Notes: generated from the letters alone by a model not told the origin. A stretch of DNA of 47,287 bases from Dehalobacter sp. (GCA_023667845.1 JAMPIU010000034.1:1-47287), one strand, 5' to 3'. Positions 24,854 to 33,841 are shown, counted from the stretch's first letter. Numbers and translations: made by a program.

Positions 24854-25972
24854 ATGAGCAGCCTTACAAAATTTCATGGTTTGAAAAATCTGAAAAATGC
24901 GACTGAGCAGGAACTTGAAATTGCCTTGCAAGAACTGTTGGGTGGAATCAAAGCGCTCGATCAGGGAGCCTTGGCAGGCATGAAAAGCCGTGTAGATGCG
25001 AAAATTAAGCCCCTCGGAAGCTTAGGTGTCTTAGAGGATATTGCACAACAGCTCGCAGGCATATTTGGCACCACACACCCCAAAATCAATAAAAAAGCAG
25101 TCCTGCTTATGGCCGGAGATCATGGTGTTGTCGTCGAAGGCGTCAGTGCTGCACCTCAGGAAATCACGAAACAAATGTTCTATAGTTACCTGAATGGCGG
25201 TGCAGGCATCAATGTCCTCGCCCGAAACGCCGGAGCAGATGTTATTTGCACGGATATCGGCATTGCCACCCCATTGGACGCTCCTGAGCTTATGGCCTAC
25301 CGGGTTAAAAACGGAACAGACAATATGGCGAAAGGACCGGCAATGACCCGTCAAGAGGCCATACTTGCAATACTGACAGGTGCAAGGATTGCCGCCAATG
25401 CGATTGACTCTGGTGTTAATCTGTTAGCAACAGGTGAAGTCGGTATTGGCAATACAACACCGAGCGCTGCCTTGATCTCTGTATTTACCGGTCACTCTGT
25501 TGAGGATGTTACCGGCCGCGGAACAGGCTTAAAAGATGATGCCCTGATTAATAAGCAAAACGTGATTAAATGCGCAATCGAAATTAATCAGTGTGACCCT
25601 GCCGCGCCAATTGACACCCTGGCTAAAATTGGCGGACTCGAAATTGCTGCGCTCGTTGGAGCAATCCTCGAAGCTTCCTATCAACGTGTACCGATTATTC
25701 TCGACGGCATCATTTCATCTGCTGCAGCAATAACCGCAGCAAAACTAGCACCCCTGTCCACTTCCTATATGATTGCTTCTCATAGTTCAGAAGAGCTTGG
25801 ACAGCATCTAGCGCTTCATCAGCTTGGGCTTAAACCCAGACTTGACTTCCATATGAGACTTGGAGAAGGCACAGGTGCCGCCCTAATGTTCCCGATGGTC
25901 GAGGCAGCCCTTAAAGTCGCTGATGAAATGGCCACATTTGAACAAGCTGCAGTTACCACTGGAGACTTCTAA
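24854..25972 (+). CDS. cobT: Nicotinate-nucleotide--dimethylbenzimidazole phosphoribosyltransferase CobT
   Basis: Activates the lower-ligand base of cobalamin as its alpha-ribotide, the entry to nucleotide-loop assembly. Signature pieces: KIKPLGSLGVLEDIA, VLLMAGDHGVVVEGVSA, NYLNGG-type YSYLNGGAGIN, TGEVGIGNTTPSAAL, GRGTG and the catalytic Glu in RLGEGTGAAL. 372 residues is slightly longer than the common ~350, with a short N-terminal addition. ATG follows TTGGAGG. Controlled by the riboswitch ahead of it. No other cobalamin gene follows, so it may support salvage or remodelling of lower ligands. Confidence 0.97.
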   Translation: MSSLTKFHGLKNLKNATEQELEIALQELLGGIKALDQGALAGMKSRVDAKIKPLGSLGVLEDIAQQLAGIFGTTHPKINKKAVLLMAGDHGVVVEGVSAAPQEITKQMFYSYLNGGAGINVLARNAGADVICTDIGIATPLDAPELMAYRVKNGTDNMAKGPAMTRQEAILAILTGARIAANAIDSGVNLLATGEVGIGNTTPSAALISVFTGHSVEDVTGRGTGLKDDALINKQNVIKCAIEINQCDPAAPIDTLAKIGGLEIAALVGAILEASYQRVPIILDGIISSAAAITAAKLAPLSTSYMIASHSSEELGQHLALHQLGLKPRLDFHMRLGEGTGAALMFPMVEAALKVADEMATFEQAAVTTGDF

Positions 25973-25989
25973 AATCTGCAAAGAAAGAT

Positions 25990-26029
25990 AAAAAAGACAT
26001 GTACGGCATAATCCGTTCATGTCTTTTTT
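25990..26029 (+). terminator. Bidirectional terminator between cobT and agrB
   Basis: AAAAAAGACATG (25990-26001) pairs with CATGTCTTTTTT (26018-26029), with inner ACGG/CCGT pairs; T tracts exist on both strands. Confidence 0.88.
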
Positions 26030-26066
26030 GCATAATCATCGATAATGGAAACTCTTGATAGTTTAA

Positions 26067-26531
26067 TTAGATCCCAATCTTTTGCATCAGCTTGTCACTT
26101 GCTAATACAAAATTCTTGCCGATAGCTGTCTGCATAAACGCCTGAAAAAGAATTCCGAGGTTTGCAGGGATAAGGATCACTTCGATCAACGGATATACGT
26201 TAATTTGAGATGCGATCCATCTGGCAGCTAATGACAACCCGGTAAAGAAAACCATGGAAAAAAACAGACAGCGCCGGTAGCTGGAACAATGAGAACCGCC
26301 GGTAAACACCCGTAAAGCCAAAGCAGAAAACATTATCACGAACGTATACACAATGGTACCGAATATTGCAGATACCCCTACGGTTAGAACTAATTCAATC
26401 ATTACCCCAAGAAGCAAGGCTAAACCATATTCTATTTTCACTTTATGGACGGCGTCCATTTCTTCACCTTTTACCATACGATTTGTCAAATGATGTGCAA
26501 CACCCTCGAGATCAAACAATTGTTCACCCAT
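26067..26531 (-). CDS. AgrB-like accessory gene regulator peptidase
   Basis: AgrB is a membrane cysteine peptidase that trims and cyclises the AgrD signal peptide. RVFTGGSHCSSYRRC has the family's catalytic His and Cys with proper spacing, and four to five hydrophobic segments follow. At 154 residues it is shorter than the usual ~190. No AgrD-like peptide, agrC or agrA is seen on either side. The ATG abuts GGAGG directly, so a downstream TTG at residue 5 could be the true start. A role in peptide signalling or in another peptide modification is inferred from the family. Confidence 0.83.
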   Translation of the reverse strand: MGEQLFDLEGVAHHLTNRMVKGEEMDAVHKVKIEYGLALLLGVMIELVLTVGVSAIFGTIVYTFVIMFSALALRVFTGGSHCSSYRRCLFFSMVFFTGLSLAARWIASQINVYPLIEVILIPANLGILFQAFMQTAIGKNFVLASDKLMQKIGI

Positions 26532-26691
26532 CCTCCAGTCTTTGTTTTGGAAAATGATAAGATCAATTACCTTTCTGTGGATAATGTAGAAAATATAGCC
26601 ATCTAAATATAATATAATTCTATGTACCTTTGGTATTTCCTGCTAAATTGTTTGTTGAAATTACATAATAGTCCTACATGAAATGAGGATA

Positions 26692-26723
26692 TAAAAAACG
26701 CCTCGTATTTTTTACGCGGCGTT
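26692..26723 (-). terminator. Terminator after the secreted-protein gene
   Basis: ACGCCTCGT (26698-26706) pairs with ACGCGGCGT (26714-26722), one mismatch, and on the minus strand TTTTTTATAT follows. Confidence 0.75.
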
Positions 26724-26733
26724 AATCTTCGAT

Positions 26734-26775
26734 ATTATGCTATTTATTATTATTATTATGCTATTTATTATTGCA
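26734..26775. repeat. Tandem duplication of about 21 bases at a gene end
   Basis: ATTATGCTATTTATTATT occurs at 26734-26751 and 26755-26772. The second copy contains the stop region of the minus-strand gene, so a small duplication happened there. Confidence 0.6.
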
Positions 26776-27250
26776 CACCTTGGTTTTGCTCAAGATTATA
26801 TTTGAAATCTGCGACGCGCTGGACATAACTATCTGGATCAGCTGAGCCGCCGTCTTCCATCTGCTTTTGACAGCCTTCAAGGCCGTAGTGATTAGACAGC
26901 AGCATCAGATCAAAGACGAACTCATCGGCATACCCCTGAGCAGCCCAGTAATTCCTGTAGTATGCCAACTTTTCAATATCTGACTTTGCGGTGGTGTCAA
27001 TTGGGATATTATCAATTCCTTCTGCCTGATAAACTGCTAAAACCAACGCATACGATAAATTGTTTTCCTCACAAAGATTCCGGATCGTGCCCTGCGGGTC
27101 TTCCGGCAGGATTCCCTGACCCGCGGGAATCTCCTGAACGGCAGCAGACTTACCTTCTGCTTGCTGAACGGAATGAGCACAAACGGATACAAGGATAACG
27201 AGAGGGATGATAACGGATAAACTACGAATAAAACCTCTTCTTATACACAT
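26768..27250 (-). CDS. Secreted protein with lysozyme-like segment, unknown function
   Basis: 160 residues from ATG 27250, which has AAGGGG 8 bases upstream; the frame is open to GTG 27259. Residues ~8-28 form a signal peptide or anchor (SLSVIIPLVILVSVCA); it lacks a proper lipobox. The segment LCEENNLSYALVLAVYQAEGI looks like the helix holding the catalytic Glu of lytic transglycosylases, but the rest of the motif set is not convincing. Two cysteines remain in the mature part. Function unknown; a wall-associated role is a guess from the resemblance. Confidence 0.65.
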   Translation of the reverse strand: MCIRRGFIRSLSVIIPLVILVSVCAHSVQQAEGKSAAVQEIPAGQGILPEDPQGTIRNLCEENNLSYALVLAVYQAEGIDNIPIDTTAKSDIEKLAYYRNYWAAQGYADEFVFDLMLLSNHYGLEGCQKQMEDGGSADPDSYVQRVADFKYNLEQNQGVQ

Positions 27251-27578
27251 GATGCCCACCCCTTCCCATATATTTATTTCCTGGATACCTCAATCCCCTT
27301 TCGCGAAATACAATAAATTTCTTCATTCACCGTTCATATATTCTTATATATATTCTTATATATATTCTCTCCATAATATATTCTTTTTAATAGAAGAATA
27401 GTTTTGCTATCATATTTTTAAGGATATTTTTTAATTAGACGCATTTTGTTGTGTTGATCTGATAACGGGTTTATTAAAAATTTTAATTAATTATCTGGTT
27501 AAAAAATCCGCATAATGTTACAATATTTTTATCCTTCGCAGATTATTTGTAGATAAAAATTTGATAAAGGGTGTAAGA
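27251..27578. other. 328-base region upstream of motA with tandem repeat
   Basis: A 12-base unit ATATATTCTTAT is repeated three times at 27336-27371 (last copy imperfect). TACAAT at 27519-27524 could be a -10 for motAB but has a poor -35. I see no sigma-D (TAAA-N15-GCCGATAT) promoter. Confidence 0.5.
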
Positions 27579-28379
27579 ATGGACATTTTTTTAATTATTG
27601 GAATCGTTGTAGGTGCTCTTGCCGTAGTCGTAGGCATGATTGTCAAAGGAGCCAATGTAGCTGTGCTATTGAATCCAGCTGCGGCCATTATTATTCTGAT
27701 CGGGACAACTGCAGCCGTGATGAACTCATTTCCAAGAAAAGAATTCTTGAACATTCCCAAAGTATTAGCTGCCCTTTTTCGAGAAAAACAACCATATGAT
27801 GCTGTGTCGTTGATTGAACTTATCACCGAAATGGCGATGACAGCCCGTAAAGACGGCTTATTGTCCCTCGAACAGACCATTATGGAAATTGAAGACCGTT
27901 ATTTGCAAAAAGGGCTAAGCCTGGTAGTTGACGGATTGGAACATGATTATATTCAAGAGATCATGGAAATGGAAATTGATAATATGGAGGATCGTCACCG
28001 TGCCAATGCCTCGATATTTTCGGCGGCAGGCAGCTATGCTCCGACGCTGGGAGTATTAGGCGCAGTCGTAGGCCTAATCGGAGCGCTCGGCAATTTAAAT
28101 GATACGGAAAAACTTGGCCATATGATTGCCGCCGCATTCGTCGCAACATTGTTCGGAATTTTTCTCGGCTATGTTGTCTGTCACCCGATCGCCTCCCGCT
28201 TAAAAAGAAAATCTGCTGCCGAAACTAAGAATATGCGCATTATTGTCGAAGGAGTTCTGGCCCTTCAGGCCGGAGAGAACCCCAGCAGTATTAAAGTAAG
28301 ATTGACTGGCATGCTCGATCCGAAAGAAAGAAAAATCCTAGAGGAAAAGGAAAAAAATAAACAAGGCAGCGGTGAATAA
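27579..28379 (+). CDS. motA: Flagellar stator protein MotA
   Basis: With MotB it forms the ion channel that drives the flagellar motor. Four membrane segments flank a cytoplasmic loop: residues ~2-20 and ~30-50, then ~145-165 (FSAAGSYAPTLGVLGAVVGLIGAL) and ~180-200. The conserved PTLGVLGAVVGL and the charged loop helices match the family. I start at ATG 27579 (266 residues) because AAAGGGTG lies just ahead; the frame is open from TTG 27561. motB follows after 2 bases. Whether H+ or Na+ is used is not clear from sequence. Confidence 0.95.
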   Translation: MDIFLIIGIVVGALAVVVGMIVKGANVAVLLNPAAAIIILIGTTAAVMNSFPRKEFLNIPKVLAALFREKQPYDAVSLIELITEMAMTARKDGLLSLEQTIMEIEDRYLQKGLSLVVDGLEHDYIQEIMEMEIDNMEDRHRANASIFSAAGSYAPTLGVLGAVVGLIGALGNLNDTEKLGHMIAAAFVATLFGIFLGYVVCHPIASRLKRKSAAETKNMRIIVEGVLALQAGENPSSIKVRLTGMLDPKERKILEEKEKNKQGSGE

Positions 28380-28381
28380 GG

Positions 28382-29110
28382 ATGTCGAAGAAAAAGCAAC
28401 ACCATGAAGAACATGTTGATGAATCCTGGCTGCTTCCTTATTCCGACCTACTGACGCTTCTGCTTGCGCTTTTTATCGTTATGTTTGCCATTAGTCAAGT
28501 TGATAAAGTAAAACTGCAGCAGTTGAGCGAGTCTTTCAAAGAAATTTTTGCAGGCGGGGCCAGCTTTTTAGAAAAGGAAAGCGACCAAGTGGTAGAACTT
28601 GAACCATCCAGTTCTGAGAATGTTTCTGCTTCTGCTCTTGAACAGGATAAGATGGCGGATATAAAGAAACAACTCGAAAAGGAAATCTATGAAAGCGGTT
28701 ATTATAATAACGTCAAAGTAAATCTGGATAAGGAAGGTTTGCAGATCGTTATTCAGGATGTGATGCTGTTTGCGTCAGGTGACGCGGAAATCCTCGATGC
28801 GTTCTCCCCTCTCCTTCTGCAGATCGGGAAAATGCTAAATGGTATGGACAACGATATAAAAGTCGTAGGCCATACGGACGACCGGCCTATCCATACTGAG
28901 AAGTTTCGTTCCAACTGGGAATTAAGCGTAATTCGCGCGATCAACGTCATGAATTTCCTGGTTGATCAGGGCGGAATGAATCCTGAAAGATTTTCAGTCC
29001 AGGGCTACGGGCAGTACTCCCCTATTTCCGATAATACGATTGAGGAAGGCCGGGCAGAAAACAGGCGCGTCGAGATATTCCTTCTTCGTAAGTATCCTGT
29101 TGCAGAATAA
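28382..29110 (+). CDS. motB: Flagellar stator protein MotB
   Basis: Anchors the stator to peptidoglycan. The short cytoplasmic start (HEEHVDESWLLPYSDLLTLLLALFIVMFA) includes D22, the ion-binding aspartate, in the single membrane segment. The C-terminal OmpA-like domain has VVGHTDDRPI, NWELSVIRAINV and ENRRVEIFL, which bind the wall. 242 residues is normal. The pair stands apart from any flagellar operon in the window. Confidence 0.95.
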   Translation: MSKKKQHHEEHVDESWLLPYSDLLTLLLALFIVMFAISQVDKVKLQQLSESFKEIFAGGASFLEKESDQVVELEPSSSENVSASALEQDKMADIKKQLEKEIYESGYYNNVKVNLDKEGLQIVIQDVMLFASGDAEILDAFSPLLLQIGKMLNGMDNDIKVVGHTDDRPIHTEKFRSNWELSVIRAINVMNFLVDQGGMNPERFSVQGYGQYSPISDNTIEEGRAENRRVEIFLLRKYPVAE

Positions 29111-29149
29111 TAAGAAAATTAAATTGATCTGAGAAAACATGATTATTGA

Positions 29150-29183
29150 AAAAATACGATTGCATTCAGGCAATCGTATTTTT
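29150..29183 (+). terminator. Terminator after motAB
   Basis: AAAAATACGATTGC (29150-29163) pairs with GCAATCGTATTTTT (29170-29183), a 14-bp stem with terminal T's. Confidence 0.88.
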
Positions 29184-29285
29184 AATATATTCAGGAAAAT
29201 GAAATCTACTTGACAGCAGTATAATGTTGAAATATCCTGGAATTAGTCGAATTATTGCATTCAGGTGAGAGCGCAGGTGAGATTT

Positions 29286-30836
29286 ATGCTGGCCATGTCT
29301 TATATATCGATGATTGTGGCGTATACCTTTGTCTTATTTGGTTTCTATATTTTAAAATTGAATCATAAGGAAACCTTAAACAGATTATCAGCCTCTCTGA
29401 ATTTCTGTTTTGCATACTGGTCGTTCATTTATTCATTCCTTTATCTCGCCCCAAGTCCCGAGAGTGCTTTATTCTGGCATCGGATCGCGGCGATTGGTTG
29501 GGTGATGTTCTGTCCGCTGGCCACTCACTTTTTTCTGGTTCTATCTGAAAAAACAAAAAATATTCATGGTATCCACTGGTATATCCCCTTGTATGGCCTG
29601 CCGACAATTTTACTGTTAAAAACACTGTTGACAAATGAATCGCTGGTGGCCAAAGTCTTTGTCCAGAGTACAAGTGGCCTGGGCTGGACCTATGAACTCA
29701 ATACGGGCTCCGTCTGGTTCTGGCTGTATTGGCTTATGCTTGTCGTTTACATCGGAGTTGCACTTTTTTTCACCTTAAGATGGGGCAAAAACAGCCAAAG
29801 ACCGAGGTTCATTAAACAAGCCAAAAGCATTTCGATTCTGGCGGGCGTCATGATGCTGATCGGGATCGGCACTGATTTTATCCTCCCTTTGATCACTCCG
29901 TTTATTCCGCCTTTATTTCATTTTTTCTCGATCTTCTGGGGATTTGGCGGCATCTATATGATCCGAAGGTATAAACTGATGGATGTGAATATAGCGGTGA
30001 CGCCGGACATTATTTTGGAGACAGTGATGGATCCGATCGTTCTGCTTGATAATAAAGGAATTATCCGTAAATGCAACCAGGCGACATTTGACCTGCTGAA
30101 ATATGATGCCAGTGAAATGCTCGGCCGGAGATTTTCAGATTTTTTTAAAGCTCAAAAGTATAACCTGCAAAGAACAGATTTGTTGTTTAAAAACAAGTCT
30201 TTGCGTAATATTGAGTTTGATATGGTTGATTCGTCAGGCAAAGTTATCAGTATTATGGCATCATTCTCGGTGACCGAAACCGAGCTTGACGGAATTGTCG
30301 GCGTTGTTGGCAATCTTCATGATATTACAGGATACAAAGCTATGTCCAAAGAACTGGAAAAGATGGCCAATTACGACAAACTGACCAATCTTCCGAACCG
30401 CAGGATGTTCTACAATAAATTGGAGAAGGCCATTGAGAAATACCATAAGCATGATCAGCAATTTGCGCTGGTATTTATCGATTTAGATGGGTTTAAGGTC
30501 ATTAACGATACCTTTGGCCACGACATCGGTGACCAAATGCTGATGAAGGTTTCGTCGCTCCTGGCCGGGGTGGTCAGACGGCAGGATGTGATAGCGCGTC
30601 TGGGCGGCGACGAATTTGTTCTATTGTTTTCCAGATTGCAGAATAAGACAGAGCTTGACGGAATTATGCAGAGAATGCAGGAAAAACTTGTCAAACCCAT
30701 TATGATAAACAATAAGATTTGCCGGGTTGGAATGTCGTTTGGGATTAGTATATGTCCGGAGGATGGAATGACCCCTGACGAACTTTTGAAAACAGCTGAT
30801 CTCCGCATGTATAGGGAGAAAAAATATTCAGGTTAA
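29286..30836 (+). CDS. Membrane-bound PAS-GGDEF diguanylate cyclase
   Basis: Makes cyclic di-GMP. The first ~230 residues contain about seven membrane helices of the histidine-kinase 7TM sensor type. A PAS domain (~240-355: DPIVLLDNKGIIRKCNQATFDLL) follows, then the GGDEF domain with an intact GGDEF signature at residues ~440-444 (RLGGDEFVLLF). The RRQD sequence five residues before it is the inhibitory I-site, so product feedback is likely. No EAL domain. I chose ATG 29286, five bases after AGGTGA; GTG 29265 has no such site. Nearness to motAB suggests motility control, by context only. Confidence 0.92.
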   Translation: MLAMSYISMIVAYTFVLFGFYILKLNHKETLNRLSASLNFCFAYWSFIYSFLYLAPSPESALFWHRIAAIGWVMFCPLATHFFLVLSEKTKNIHGIHWYIPLYGLPTILLLKTLLTNESLVAKVFVQSTSGLGWTYELNTGSVWFWLYWLMLVVYIGVALFFTLRWGKNSQRPRFIKQAKSISILAGVMMLIGIGTDFILPLITPFIPPLFHFFSIFWGFGGIYMIRRYKLMDVNIAVTPDIILETVMDPIVLLDNKGIIRKCNQATFDLLKYDASEMLGRRFSDFFKAQKYNLQRTDLLFKNKSLRNIEFDMVDSSGKVISIMASFSVTETELDGIVGVVGNLHDITGYKAMSKELEKMANYDKLTNLPNRRMFYNKLEKAIEKYHKHDQQFALVFIDLDGFKVINDTFGHDIGDQMLMKVSSLLAGVVRRQDVIARLGGDEFVLLFSRLQNKTELDGIMQRMQEKLVKPIMINNKICRVGMSFGISICPEDGMTPDELLKTADLRMYREKKYSG

Positions 30837-31693
30837 CGTTTGATGGACTTCATGCGGGAGCGGACATTCGGCTTGACGCGATAGTCTTCAGGAGACACGA
30901 TTGCTTCGGGCGTTCGTGTTTTTTTATTGCATGTTTCAGCCTCAGCCTTGTTACGGATATATTTATGGCTGATGTTGGGATTACTGGTTCTGCGGGATTG
31001 AATCTCAAATTGCTTTAAGGAAGCAATCAGCGGTGTCAGTTTAACGTGGCCGTAGTTTCTGGTATCAAAATCAGGATAGCGCTTATTCAGCTTGATGCCG
31101 ACTTCACCTAAAAATGCCCAGCCATCTTCATCGGAACTTTCAGTGACGATAATTTTGATGGCTTCAATAAGTTCATCAATGCTGGCCATTCCTTCCTGAG
31201 GTGTCCCCTGCACCCGCGTTTTAACCTGTTCGTTTGTCTCATAAGGACTTGCCGGAATGACACCTAGAACCTCAAGGTATTTGAACTTTTCACAGGCAGC
31301 GATAAATGGCTGCGGCGTTTTCTTCTCGCCCATACCCATCACATACATGCCTGCTTCCCTGAGCCTGGAGGCTAGTTTGGTAAAATCGCTGTCGCTGGAG
31401 ACGATGCAAAAGCCATCAACGCTTTTTGAATATAAAATGTCCATCGCATCAATGATCAAGGCAGCGTCGGTGGCATTTTTCCCTGTTGTGTAGCTGTATT
31501 GCTGTATCGGTGTGATCGAATAGTTTAGAAGCACGGTTTTCCAGGATGCGAGGTTCGGTTTTGTCCAGTCTCCGTAGATCCGTTTATAGGTTGGGGTGCC
31601 GTGATTCGCAATTTCATCGAAAATGTATTTGATATATTTTTCTGAGACGTTGTCTGCGTCAATCAGTACGGCAATTTTTTTATCGTTTTCCAT
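30833..31693 (-). CDS. NYN domain protein with OST-HTH (LOTUS) domain
   Basis: NYN (LabA/DUF88) domains have a PIN-like nuclease fold. The metal-site acids are in VLIDADN (residues ~12), DAALIIDAMDIL and VSSDSDFTKLA (~95-105). The second half (~165-245) matches an OST-HTH/LOTUS domain that binds RNA: SIDELIEAIKIIV ... GHVKLTPLIASLKQFEIQ. Thus it is a probable RNase or RNA-binding protein. I take ATG 31693, 7 bases after AAGGAG; ATG 31699 is too close. Its stop overlaps the diguanylate cyclase stop by 4 bases, tail to tail. Confidence 0.88.
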   Translation of the reverse strand: MENDKKIAVLIDADNVSEKYIKYIFDEIANHGTPTYKRIYGDWTKPNLASWKTVLLNYSITPIQQYSYTTGKNATDAALIIDAMDILYSKSVDGFCIVSSDSDFTKLASRLREAGMYVMGMGEKKTPQPFIAACEKFKYLEVLGVIPASPYETNEQVKTRVQGTPQEGMASIDELIEAIKIIVTESSDEDGWAFLGEVGIKLNKRYPDFDTRNYGHVKLTPLIASLKQFEIQSRRTSNPNISHKYIRNKAEAETCNKKTRTPEAIVSPEDYRVKPNVRSRMKSIKR

Positions 31694-31746
31694 ACGCATT
31701 CTCCTTACATTTTTTCATATATCTTATTTTATTAATTTACTTTTAT

Positions 31747-31772
31747 CAGTCTGGGGGGCACAGTGCCGCTGT
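31747..31772. repeat. Solitary arm of the palindromic repeat family
   Basis: CAGTCTGGGGGGCAC followed by AGTGCCGCTGT matches the left arm of the element at 40589 with three mismatches in 26 bases. It abuts the stop codon of topB (31772-31774). There is no matching right arm or core, so it is a fragment, or the seed of one. Confidence 0.65.
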
Positions 31773-33841
31773 TAATGATTTTTGTTCTGTTTATTCAAAG
31801 CCTCTTTAAGCAAATCGCCAAGATTGCTGCCAATATTTTGCTGGTCACTGTATTGGGCAATCAGTTTTTGGTTGGCCTGGCTTGCTCGCTTGGAACTGGT
31901 AAAGCCGGTGTCCCGTTCTTTTTCCGGCTGACGGTGTCCGCAGGCCCGGTCCTGACAAACCAGCATTTTGCCGCGTTTGCCGTTGACCAGCAGCATGTAT
32001 TTTTTGCATACCGGACATCTGGTTTTTGTCATATTGTCGGCATGGTATGTGGCGCTGTCCGAGGCGACACTGTGAACCAGTTCACTGGCTTTGGTCCGGA
32101 TCCCTTTAATGAATTCAGTCTTGCTTCCGTTCCCTTTAGCAATGTCTGTTAAAGCTTGTTCCCACTGGGCAGTCAGCTCAGGACTCCGAAGCTCAGGAGC
32201 TACAAGGCTGATCAGCTGACGGCCTTTGGATGTAGGCACCAATTCTTTCCCGCTGCGTTCAATATAACTGGTATGCAGCAGTTTTTCAATAATTTCCGCT
32301 CTTGTAGCCGGAGTACCGAGACCGCTCCCCTTCATCGTTTCCCGGAGCTCCTCATCTTCAATGAATTTCCCCGGATTTTCCATTGCTGTGAGTAGGGTGG
32401 CTTCCGTATAGCGTGCCGGTGGTTTCGTCTTCCCCTTTTGGGGCTTCAGGCTTTTTAGCATCCGTTCCTCGCCCTGCTCCAGTTTCCCGAGCGTTTGTTC
32501 AGGCAAAGCGTCCTCCCTGCTTTCTTCTGATTCCGTCTGGTGGAAAGTGATAGAGCGCCAGCCCTGGTCTTTCATCACTTTTCCCGTTGCATAAAACATT
32601 TCGCCATTAATACCAGCGATAACCGTCAGTTGGTCATAGCGGTACGGCGGAGAGAGGACGGCCAGAAAACGCCGTACGATCAGGTCATACAAAGATTTTT
32701 CATCATGGGTCAGATCCCCGAGCTTCAAAGGCTGCTCAGTCGGAATGATCGCATGATGATCCGTTACTTTACTGTCGTCCACCAGTCGTTTCGTCGGCTT
32801 GTAAGGCTGTGCCAACAGCTTTTTGGCCGTTTCGGCATAAGGCCCTGCGGCCAGCCCTTTGAGCCTGGACGGCAGAGTCGGTACAATATCGGCGGAGAGA
32901 TAGCGCGAATCTGTACGCGGGTAGGTAACCAGTTTATGCCGTTCGTATAAATTCTGCAGCGTACTGGAAGTTTTCTGGGCGGAAAAGCTAAGTTTGCGAT
33001 TCGCATCACGCTGCAGTTCAGTAAGGTCATAAGCCAGTGGGGCTGGTTCGCTTTTGCTCTCGCGCTTGACCTGCATAATTCTTGCAGATTGCTTTTCCAG
33101 CTTGCCCAGCAGGGCTTCAACCTGCTGGTAATCATAAATCCGGCTGCCGTCTTTGCCACGCCAGTCAGCAAAAAAGTCGCCGAAGTCCGCTCGGATTGTC
33201 CAGTAATCAACCGGAACAAACTTCCTGATCTCGTCCTCCCGCTGAACGATCATGGCAAGCGTCGGGGTCTGCACTCTTCCGGAATTCAGCTGGGCATTAT
33301 ACTTACAGGTTAAAGCCCTGGTCACATTCAGGCCGATCAGCCAATCCGCTTCGGCTCTGCAAACAGCGGCATCGTAAAGATCATTATATTCGGGTCCGGG
33401 CTTTAATCTCGCGAAGCCTTCCAGGATGGCGGCATCGGTCTGGGAAGAAATCCAGAGACGTTTGAAAGGTTTCTTCCAGTTGCTCAGTTTCATGATCCAG
33501 CGTGCGACCAGTTCGCCCTCTCGTCCGGCATCGGTGGCTATAATCAGTTCGTTGATATCGTTTCGTTTCATCAGTTTGCTTACCGTCTGATATTGCTGGG
33601 AAGTCTGGCGAATCACCTTGAGCTTTAGCTGTTCCGGAAGCATTGGCAGATCTTCCATCCGCCATTCTTTATATTTCTGGTCATAATCCTCGGGTTCGGC
33701 TAAAGTGACCAGGTGTCCCAAAGCCCAAGTAACGACGTATTGTGGTCCTTCGATAAAACCCTTGTTTTTGATATTGCATTTAAGAACCCGGGCAATTTCC
33801 CGGGCCACACTCGGCTTTTCAGCCAGGATCAACGATTTCAT
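31772..33841 (-). CDS. topB: DNA topoisomerase III (Bacillus TopB type)
   Basis: A type IA topoisomerase that passes and decatenates DNA through a single-strand break. The Toprim start (LILAEKPSVAREIA) and the TDAGREGELVARW acidic motif are of the Bacillus TopB kind. The catalytic tyrosine is Y307 in TYPRTDSRYLS; SGRVQTPTLAMIVQRE is intact. A C-terminal zinc segment with CPVC and CQDRACG (~630-650) is present. 689 residues. GGAGG precedes the ATG. It lies downstream of a second, different topoisomerase III gene. Confidence 0.95.
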   Translation of the reverse strand: MKSLILAEKPSVAREIARVLKCNIKNKGFIEGPQYVVTWALGHLVTLAEPEDYDQKYKEWRMEDLPMLPEQLKLKVIRQTSQQYQTVSKLMKRNDINELIIATDAGREGELVARWIMKLSNWKKPFKRLWISSQTDAAILEGFARLKPGPEYNDLYDAAVCRAEADWLIGLNVTRALTCKYNAQLNSGRVQTPTLAMIVQREDEIRKFVPVDYWTIRADFGDFFADWRGKDGSRIYDYQQVEALLGKLEKQSARIMQVKRESKSEPAPLAYDLTELQRDANRKLSFSAQKTSSTLQNLYERHKLVTYPRTDSRYLSADIVPTLPSRLKGLAAGPYAETAKKLLAQPYKPTKRLVDDSKVTDHHAIIPTEQPLKLGDLTHDEKSLYDLIVRRFLAVLSPPYRYDQLTVIAGINGEMFYATGKVMKDQGWRSITFHQTESEESREDALPEQTLGKLEQGEERMLKSLKPQKGKTKPPARYTEATLLTAMENPGKFIEDEELRETMKGSGLGTPATRAEIIEKLLHTSYIERSGKELVPTSKGRQLISLVAPELRSPELTAQWEQALTDIAKGNGSKTEFIKGIRTKASELVHSVASDSATYHADNMTKTRCPVCKKYMLLVNGKRGKMLVCQDRACGHRQPEKERDTGFTSSKRASQANQKLIAQYSDQQNIGSNLGDLLKEALNKQNKNH

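Noticed and set aside
26032-26066. Possible AgrD-like small ORF after agrB on the minus strand
   Set aside because: The frame runs through the cobT terminator and has no cysteine or acidic tail of an AgrD peptide.
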